Shown: in pieces, positions 1 to 3,799 of the stretch
How positions within the stretch are numbered: the stretch's first letter is position 1
Layout of the letters: every line of letters starts with the position of its first letter
Origin: Rhodoferax sp.
GTDB taxonomy: Bacteria; Pseudomonadota; Gammaproteobacteria; Burkholderiales; Burkholderiaceae_C
Assembly (NCBI GenBank): GCA_023231075.1
Contig: JALNWC010000212.1
Span: forward strand, 1-5,473
Direction of reading: 5' to 3'
Length of the DNA stretch: 5,473 nucleotides
Notes under the pieces: generated by a model
Told to the model about the DNA's origin: nothing
What the model saw: only the letters and a program-made list of their open reading frames with translations
Database searches by the model: none
Translations under genes and position numbers: made by a program

Positions 1-16
1 AACTCGCTGGCGAGTT
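1..16. repeat. Short perfect inverted repeat at the window edge
   Basis: The arms AACTCGC and GCGAGTT are perfect complements separated by the two bases TG. The repeat lies just upstream of the ISL3-type transposase fragment. It could belong to the insertion-sequence leader or be the end of whatever precedes the window. Only one copy is visible, so its role cannot be assigned. Confidence 0.35.
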
Positions 17-37
17 GTCCACAAATCCACGGGGCGG

Positions 38-420
38 ATGTCCGATCAACAGCTGAAGACCAGAAATCAAGAAATGGGTATTGAAATCGAATCCTTGTTC
101 ACCAGTGCGCTGGGTTTGTCTGCCCCGTGGCGCGTTGAAAAAGTCAACCTCGACACTGCCAGCCGGCGCATCGACTTTGACCTCACGTGCGATGCCAAAC
201 GGCTGGCCTGCCCTGCATGTGGTTTTGCTGACCAAGGCATCCACGACCGACAAAAGCGTCAATGGCGGCACCTGGACTTCTTCCAATATGAAGCCTGGCT
301 GCACGCCCAGGTGCCACGCATCGCTTGCAGTGGTTGCGGCAAAACCACCCAGATGCCAGTGCCCTGGGCACGCGAAGGCAGTGGCTTTACGGCCTTGTTT
401 GAGGCGCTGTTGCTTGGTCG
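38..420 (+). pseudogene. ISL3-family transposase, amino-terminal fragment
   Basis: This is the first part of an ISL3-family transposase. Such enzymes are about 400 residues long, with an amino-terminal zinc finger, a helix-turn-helix and a DDE catalytic domain. The start at 74 (MGIEIESLF) fits the family better than the ATG at 38, which would add 12 unconserved residues. Visible features are a CPAC pair (residues 58-61 counted from 38), a CSGC pair (97-100), the aromatic stretch WRHLDFF between them, and PWAREGSGFTALFEALLL just after. These are the hallmarks of the ISL3 zinc-binding domain and the start of the next domain. Resemblance stops at about 413-420. The frame stays open to 637, but the following residues look like shadow translation of the gene on the opposite strand. 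The HTH and all catalytic acids are missing, so it cannot transpose. Family assignment is confident; the exact breakpoint is approximate. Confidence 0.8.
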
Positions 421-698
421 GTTGGGAGTACATCAAAAATGGGCGGTGGTGGGCTACCCTGATGCGTCACTATTTGTTGACGCGAGCGCCATTGCCTCTG
501 GCGCCGGGCGTGGGCGTGACGGCCCTTGCGGCTGTCCTGATAGCGCTTGGCGGCTGCGCGCTGGGCGCAAGTTCGGGCTTGGTGCGAACAAGCGGCGCTG
601 CAATAGCGCTGACCACGGTCGCAGTGGCTGCAAATGATTACGGCGCTGCGGCAGCGGGCGCAAAGAAAGAGCCTCGGCGGTGGTTGATCGGTTTGCAT
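387..698 (-). CDS. Small cysteine-rich, putative zinc-binding protein
   Basis: This is a 103-residue basic protein with cysteines at 13, 16, 23, 26, 33, 37 and 44, including CARC, CSHC and a YCSAAC motif. The spacing is typical of a small zinc-binding domain. An Arg/Gln/Ala-rich segment (about 40-75) follows, then VTHQGS at 77-82. I recall proteins of this CSHCDRGQ...YC...VTHQGS type beside transposase genes in proteobacteria, but I cannot name the family or give a function. The ATG at 698 has AGGA six bases upstream, and this start site is embedded in a perfect 22-base dyad. The opposite-strand frames here are poorly structured, which supports coding on this strand. The last ten or so residues are read from DNA that belongs to the ISL3 fragment, so the native carboxy end was probably replaced. 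Whether it is expressed is unknown. Confidence 0.6.
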   Translation of the reverse strand: MQTDQPPPRLFLCARCRSAVIICSHCDRGQRYCSAACSHQARTCAQRAAAKRYQDSRKGRHAHARRQRQWRSRQQIVTHQGSPPPPIFDVLPTDQATAPQTRP

Positions 699-716
699 GG
701 GCAGTCCTGCCCATGC
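695..716. promoter_or_regulatory. Perfect dyad over the start codon of the cysteine-rich gene
   Basis: The ten-base arms GCATGGGCAG and CTGCCCATGC are exact reverse complements with two bases between them. The dyad covers both the AGGA ribosome-binding site and the ATG at 698 of the cysteine-rich gene on the minus strand. In RNA it would form a strong hairpin hiding the translation start. In DNA it could be an operator for a dimeric regulator. No U-run follows on either strand, so a terminator is less likely. The function is inferred. Confidence 0.45.
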
Positions 717-1019
717 GTGAAATCAGTGTCTGGACAGCCTCACACGCTTTGTGAAATACTACGCGCGCAACGTCGCGCTCCAGTAGGGCCTCGGGGCGCG
801 GCAGTGTGTTGACCTGCAAGTTACTAGCACTGTCGCGCCTGCTTCTTACACAGGCAAAGCGATTTGTATCGCAAAAGACCGGCGCTGCGCCATGCCACAG
901 CCTTGGCTCCCTCCCGCCATCCCAGTCCAAAGCAGCTTCGAAAAGGACACCCCCGTGCCCAACGCAGCGGGCACCTCAATTCAATTCAAAGGAAGTTCAA
1001 AGAGCCGACGAACTCAGCG
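717..1019. other. About 300 bases with no recognisable gene
   Basis: Open frames exist on both strands, but their translations are low-information, rich in Arg, Ser and Pro, and show no domain I recognise. No tRNA-like fold, tandem repeat or CRISPR repeat is visible. The segment lies upstream of the cysteine-rich gene on the minus strand, so it would hold that gene's promoter and leader. It may be the non-coding end of the element that carried the gene. Confidence 0.5.
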
Positions 1020-1069
1020 GGTGAGCACGACCGTAAGGTTCTCGACACCAGATTTACGCGGAAACTGAC
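1020..1069 (-). mobile_element. Possible insertion-sequence end
   Basis: Read on the minus strand, the segment starts TGTCAGTTTCCGCG and runs toward the cysteine-rich gene. TGTCA starts are common at the ends of several IS and transposon families. The position lies immediately next to the point where the neighbouring DDE transposase scrap loses its normal sequence (about 1076-1085). That is what one would expect if the element carrying the cysteine-rich gene had landed in, or recombined with, that transposase. No partner inverted repeat or target duplication is visible in the window, so this is a weak call. Confidence 0.2.
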
Positions 1070-1075
1070 AGCCGT

Positions 1076-1360
1076 TCACATAGGCTCGGGGCTAGGACGA
1101 ACTTCGCCTTTTTTGGGCCGCCCGGGTTTGTTTTTGGGCTTGGCTTGGGCTGCCTCGACTTTGTCTTTCTTTGCGATCGATTCCCGTGCCTCTATGGCCG
1201 TGGAGTCGCGGCTGATGTGCCCGATGAGTTGCTCGCCCAGGGTGTCCTCGATCATGCGTGCATGCACACGCTGGATCAGTTCACTGCGGGCATCAAGTTC
1301 AGACTTCGATACCCTGATCTTCCAGCCTTTTGGGCGATGTCCGCATCTTTTTTTTCTGCA
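1076..1360 (-). pseudogene. DDE transposase (IS4/IS5/IS1182-like), internal fragment
   Basis: The minus strand encodes part of a DDE transposase. The diagnostic stretch is LIGHISRDSTAIEARE, where the Asp of RDSTAIEARE is in the position of a first catalytic acid, followed by a Lys/Pro-rich linker with the motif GRPKKGE. The frame ends in TGA at 1076-1078, directly after this linker. The rest of the catalytic domain, including the remaining acids, is gone. Upstream the frame is open back to a TGA at about 1406. A GTG at 1267 gives 63 residues, but recognisable similarity continues upstream through SELDARSELIQRVHARM, so the GTG is not a true start. An ATG at 1360 is the only other plausible one. 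The fragment is cut at both ends and not functional. I am sure of the transposase type but not of the exact IS family. Confidence 0.7.
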
Positions 1361-1404
1361 TCAGATTGCGGGTAATTCGACTGGTTTGTTGAATTCTGCA
1401 AGTC

Positions 1405-1420
1405 CCTCAAAAGATTGAGG
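1405..1420 (+). terminator. Short hairpin with a T-run, possible terminator
   Basis: CCTCAA and TTGAGG form a six-base-pair stem with the loop AAGA, followed directly by TTTT. It stands between the transposase scrap and the abiE promoter region. It could stop rightward read-through into the operon. The stem is short and half A/T, so it would be weak at best. Confidence 0.3.
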
Positions 1421-1425
1421 TTTTG

Positions 1426-1548
1426 AATATGTCCGACGAAAATATACAAACTTCGGACAAAAATAGAAAGTTGGAAAACCTGAAAGAGTTAAGTCCGTCC
1501 GAAATAAACCAACATTTTCCGGACAAAGTTCTTGCAAAATGTCCGAAA
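1426..1548. promoter_or_regulatory. abiE promoter region with an array of GTCCG operator-like repeats
   Basis: This A/T-rich leader contrasts with the G/C-rich genes on both sides. The pentamer GTCCG occurs on the plus strand at 1431, 1493 and 1541, and its complement CGGAC at 1454-1458 and 1520-1524. The copies therefore alternate in orientation. Flanking bases are also shared, as in ATGTCCGA, TTGTCCGAAG (minus), CCGTCCGAAA, TTTGTCCGGAAA (minus) and AATGTCCGAAAA. They pair into two inverted repeats plus one extra half-site. Characterised AbiEi proteins repress their own operon by binding inverted repeats in the promoter, so these are the natural operator candidates. Core promoter boxes are not clear. 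TCTTGC at 1530-1535 and TATGAA at 1553-1558 are 17 bases apart but match the consensus poorly. Confidence 0.6.
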
Positions 1549-1572
1549 AAGATATGAAAATATCGAACATCC

Positions 1573-2292
1573 ATGTCTGACCTCAAGTCCCAAGTTGCTG
1601 CACTCATCGCTTCCGATGGCCCTAACCATGTCTGGGTGCCTGCTGACTTTGCTAAATTCGGTAGCCGCGATGCCATCGACAAGACCCTGCAACGCATGGT
1701 CCTTGCTGGAGAGCTGCGGCGGATCGACCGCGGCTTGTACGATAAACCAACGATCAACAGACTGACAAAGCGGCCCACGACTCCGGACTATCGCGCCGTC
1801 GTAGACGCCATCGCTCGCCGGGATCAACTTCGGTTGCTCGTTGACGGCATGACTGCGGCCAACGACCTCGGTCTGACCGACGCGGTGCCCGCCCGCGTCA
1901 CGATTCACACGGACTCGCGGCGTCGAGCTGTCAAGCTGGACAACCTCGTCATCGAGTTCAAACAGACGGCCCCCAGCCGTCTGTACTGGGCCGGCCGGCC
2001 GGCGATGCGTGTCGTGCAGGCCCTGCACTGGTTGAAAGACACCTTGGCCACGGACCGGCAACGAATTCTGAGCAAGCTGAGCCAGCTGCTGGCAGATCCG
2101 GTCCATGGCGACGCCGTGCGCAAGGATCTTTTGGAAGGCTTCAGCACGTTGCCAAACTGGATGCAAAGTCTCGTACGCGAGTTGCCGAGGTGCGATCCCA
2201 AAGCAGCGACAGCCATGGTGCTTAAACGACCCAAGGCCAGCGCAAGCGCGAAACTTTCCCATTCGAAGAGTGCGATCGGGGAGCCTGTTTGA
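1573..2292 (+). CDS. abiEi: AbiEi-like antitoxin and transcriptional repressor (type IV TA)
   Basis: This 239-residue protein has the layout of AbiEi-type antitoxins (DUF6088-like group). Residues 1-58 form an amino-terminal winged helix-turn-helix. Its recognisable core is VWVPADFAKFGSRDAIDKTL (20-39), and the wing RRIDRGLYDKP spans 49-59. A larger carboxy-terminal domain of about 80-215 neutralises the toxin in the family. Characterised members also repress their operon, and here the GTCCG repeats end about 25 bases before the start. The ATG at 1573 is the first start after an in-frame TGA at 1555. No Shine-Dalgarno sequence is visible before it (ATCGAACATCC), so initiation may be weak or leaderless. 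The last 20 residues are Lys/Ser/Ala-rich and probably disordered. The stop TGA overlaps the TTG start of the toxin gene. The pairing with an intact AbiEii homologue makes the assignment strong, although the sequence is divergent. Confidence 0.88.
   Translation: MSDLKSQVAALIASDGPNHVWVPADFAKFGSRDAIDKTLQRMVLAGELRRIDRGLYDKPTINRLTKRPTTPDYRAVVDAIARRDQLRLLVDGMTAANDLGLTDAVPARVTIHTDSRRRAVKLDNLVIEFKQTAPSRLYWAGRPAMRVVQALHWLKDTLATDRQRILSKLSQLLADPVHGDAVRKDLLEGFSTLPNWMQSLVRELPRCDPKAATAMVLKRPKASASAKLSHSKSAIGEPV
2279..2292 (+). promoter_or_regulatory. Ribosome-binding site and TTGA overlap setting the abiEii start
   Basis: GGGAG at 2279-2283 lies five bases before a TTG at 2289-2291. That TTG overlaps the TGA stop (2290-2292) of the antitoxin gene. 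The strong ribosome-binding site at ideal spacing makes TTG the likely start, despite being a poor codon. The layout suggests that toxin synthesis depends on ribosomes finishing the antitoxin and is held down by the weak start codon. Confidence 0.7.
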
Positions 2293-3365
2293 ACGCCGAC
2301 TTTCAAACCGTGATCGCGGCCGCAAATACCGAGCGGCGGGACCTTTTTCTCGGCACCGCAGCGCGTCTCGGAACCTCTGTCCAGAACGTCGAAAAGGACT
2401 TCTGGGTGTGCTGGACCCTGGACGCGCTGTTCAACGGCCTGCCCGCTGGTGGCCCGCGACTGCTGTTCAAGGGTGGCACGTCCCTGTCGAAGGCCTTCGG
2501 GCTTATCTCCCGGTTCTCCGAAGACATCGACATCACGGTCTTCCGCGATGACCTGGGTCAAAGCGTCGAAGCGGCAGACCTGGAGGGGCTCAGCGGCAAA
2601 AAACGCCGCGCCCGCCTCAACGCCATCCGCGATGCCTGCCAAAGCTACATCGCAGGCCCGTTGACTACCCAGTTCACCGAAGTCGCGGCCACAGCGATCC
2701 CCGGAGGACGTTTCCGGCTGGCGGCAGACCCCGACGACAAGGATGGGCAAACCCTGCTGTTCTGGTATCCCGCTGTCACCGCTGCCGAGGGCGATTACAT
2801 TCGCGCAGCAGTCAAGATCGAGGCTGGTGCCAAATCCGCGCTGGACCCACACATTGCCGCGACGGTGACGCCCTATGTGACGGCTGACCTCCCCGATCTG
2901 GACCTCGCAGTCCGCAATGTCACGACGGTGCTACCGGAACGAACGTTCTGGGACAAGGTCATCATCCTCCACGGTTTGCGACAGTGGTACAACCGTCGTC
3001 AAGAACTGAGGCACGAAGGCCAGCGGGTTTCGCGGCACTACTACGACATCCATCGACTGTTGCAGGCGGAGGGAGCGCCAGCCTGGCAGGCCGATCACGG
3101 TCTTGCCGCCGACTGCGCGATGCACGCCAGGCTGTTTTTCGGCAGTCCCGACCTGGGACTGGAGTCCGCGGCCGTAGGCACGTTCACGCTGACCCCTGGC
3201 GCTGCGATGTACGACGCACTCGAGCGAGACTATGCAGCCATGTCCGGAATGATCTTCGGTGACATCCCGACCCTGGATACGGTGCTGGCCAGCATTGAGG
3301 CCCTGCAAGAAGCGATCAACTCCGTAGCCGCCAAGCCAGCCTCGCGCAAGGGGGCGCCTGCATGA
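2289..3365 (+). CDS. abiEii: AbiEii-like nucleotidyltransferase toxin (type IV TA)
   Basis: This 358-residue protein belongs to the AbiEii/MenT nucleotidyltransferase toxin family. Characterised AbiEii is a GTP-binding, growth-arresting toxin used in abortive phage infection. Related MenT toxins add nucleotides to the acceptor end of tRNA. Key motifs are all present: KGGTSLSKAF (61-70), followed by SEDIDITVF (77-85) with metal-binding Asp79 and Asp81; VKIEAG (175-180); ERTFWDKVIILH (217-228); and SRHYYDIHRLL (248-258). No catalytic residue appears lost and the length is within the family's range, so the toxin looks intact. The next gene starts inside the stop codon (ATGA at 3362-3365), so the transcript once continued. 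The carboxy end (about 340-358) is an Ala/Lys-rich tail. The exact target cannot be read from the sequence. Confidence 0.9.
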   Translation: MNADFQTVIAAANTERRDLFLGTAARLGTSVQNVEKDFWVCWTLDALFNGLPAGGPRLLFKGGTSLSKAFGLISRFSEDIDITVFRDDLGQSVEAADLEGLSGKKRRARLNAIRDACQSYIAGPLTTQFTEVAATAIPGGRFRLAADPDDKDGQTLLFWYPAVTAAEGDYIRAAVKIEAGAKSALDPHIAATVTPYVTADLPDLDLAVRNVTTVLPERTFWDKVIILHGLRQWYNRRQELRHEGQRVSRHYYDIHRLLQAEGAPAWQADHGLAADCAMHARLFFGSPDLGLESAAVGTFTLTPGAAMYDALERDYAAMSGMIFGDIPTLDTVLASIEALQEAINSVAAKPASRKGAPA

Positions 3366-3475
3366 TCGACTATTTCAGCGACCGAGAAAACGGGCCTGTG
3401 GCCCGCACCGAAGAAGTGATCACCCCGGTAGTATGGGCTGCCAGGACGCCGAGTGCGGACTTTCCGCTGCCATAG
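3362..3475 (+). pseudogene. Truncated third operon gene, amino-terminal remnant
   Basis: The ATG at 3362 overlaps the abiEii stop as ATGA. It opens a 37-codon frame beginning MIDYFSDRENGPVARTEE and ending in TAG at 3473-3475. The first 25 or so residues read like a real protein start. I recall similar MIDYFSDRE starts on long uncharacterised island-encoded proteins, but I cannot name the family. From about codon 26 (3437 on) the frame runs antisense through the Walker A region of the ATPase remnant and becomes meaningless. The gene was therefore cut by a rearrangement near 3434-3442. Its translational coupling to the toxin suggests it was a third member of the operon or was fused onto it. No catalytic motif remains, and the peptide is probably inert. 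Confidence 0.55.
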
Positions 3476-3690
3476 GGGCCCACGATCTTCCAGGCCCTTT
3501 GCGCATGTTTGTCGGCCAAACCTTGCCCGATCTGTTTCAACGCACTCGCAGCCGCTCGCGTCAACAAATACTTCTTGACGGCCGATTCGTTGTGCAGATC
3601 CCTGTCGAGCGCGATGGATCGCGTGTGGCGGTCAATGTCATAGATCTCACGGATGTAAATACCAATTGGTCTTGCCCCTGAGGGAGTCGT
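3425..3690 (-). pseudogene. P-loop ATPase, amino-terminal remnant
   Basis: On the minus strand an open frame from about 3690 down to about 3425 encodes the start of an ATPase. It contains IREIYDIDRHTRS, a helical segment (LTRAAASALKQIGQGLADK) and RAWKIVGPYGSGKSALGVLAA. GPYGSGKS at 3457-3480 is a perfect Walker A (P-loop) motif. Sequence beyond LAA, near 3440, no longer looks like an ATPase, so Walker B and everything else are missing. The 5' end is also doubtful. The frame has no ATG or GTG after the stop at 3691-3693. The TTG at 3567 would discard conserved-looking residues upstream. Two ATGs at 3701 and 3704 lie in another frame and would need a frameshift. Large ATPases with this kind of amino end occur in defence islands, but the specific system cannot be named. 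It faces the remnant at 3362-3475. Confidence 0.6.
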
Positions 3691-3765
3691 TTATAGCCCA
3701 TCATTTACGCGGTTTTTTTACGCTGTGCACACGTACCAGCATTGCTCACAACACATGCGGCGACT

Positions 3766-3792
3766 AAAAACGGCAAATCTTTGCTCACGCCT
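3766..3792 (-). terminator. Weak candidate terminator of gyrB
   Basis: Eight bases past the gyrB stop, the minus strand reads GGC...GCAAAGATTTGCC followed by GTTTTT. GCAA and TTGC can pair around the loop AGAT, with outer GGC and GCC adding partial support, and the U-run follows. The stem is short, so this is only a weak intrinsic terminator. No better candidate is visible between 3691 and 3799, a stretch with no gene. Confidence 0.35.
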
Positions 3793-3799
3793 ACAAAAA

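Larger units (their letters stand above)
38..3690. mobile_element. Accessory or defence island remnant next to gyrB
   Basis: Two unrelated transposase scraps, a mobile-element-type cysteine-rich gene, an AbiE toxin-antitoxin operon and two broken genes are packed against the end of a core gene. No integrase, tRNA target or direct-repeat att site is visible here, and the left boundary is outside the window. The island label rests on gene content and the density of broken genes. It does not imply a defined, currently mobile element. Confidence 0.45.

Noticed and set aside
81..812. Plus-strand frame with a hydrophobic stretch and an LGGC lipobox-like motif near 485-570
   Set aside because: The hydrophobic run is the antisense of the Arg/Ala/Gln-rich part of the cysteine-rich gene. 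The frame starts inside the ISL3 fragment in the wrong phase.
454..930. 158-codon minus-strand frame overlapping the cysteine-rich gene
   Set aside because: It shares the DNA of the better-supported frame at 387-698, has no recognisable domain, and its start region has no ribosome-binding site that I can see.
1426..1548. GTCCG copies as a CRISPR array or replication iterons
   Set aside because: The units are only 5-10 bases, spacing is irregular and orientation alternates. Neither a CRISPR repeat nor direct iterons fit, whereas operators before an AbiEi gene do.
1988..2003. GGCCGG tandem run within abiEi
   Set aside because: It is in frame inside the gene and encodes ordinary residues (AGRPA). 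A short G/C repeat needs no separate explanation.
1489..2852. Long minus-strand open frames over abiEi and abiEii (1489-2325 and 1905-2852)
   Set aside because: They are antisense to two well-supported genes with recognisable motifs. Their translations show no domain, and long antisense frames are expected in G/C-rich DNA.
1052..3712. Ten-base match ATTTACGCGG at 1052-1061 and 3703-3712 as possible att or IS-end repeats
   Set aside because: Ten-base matches are expected by chance in a window of this size, and the flanks do not extend the match.
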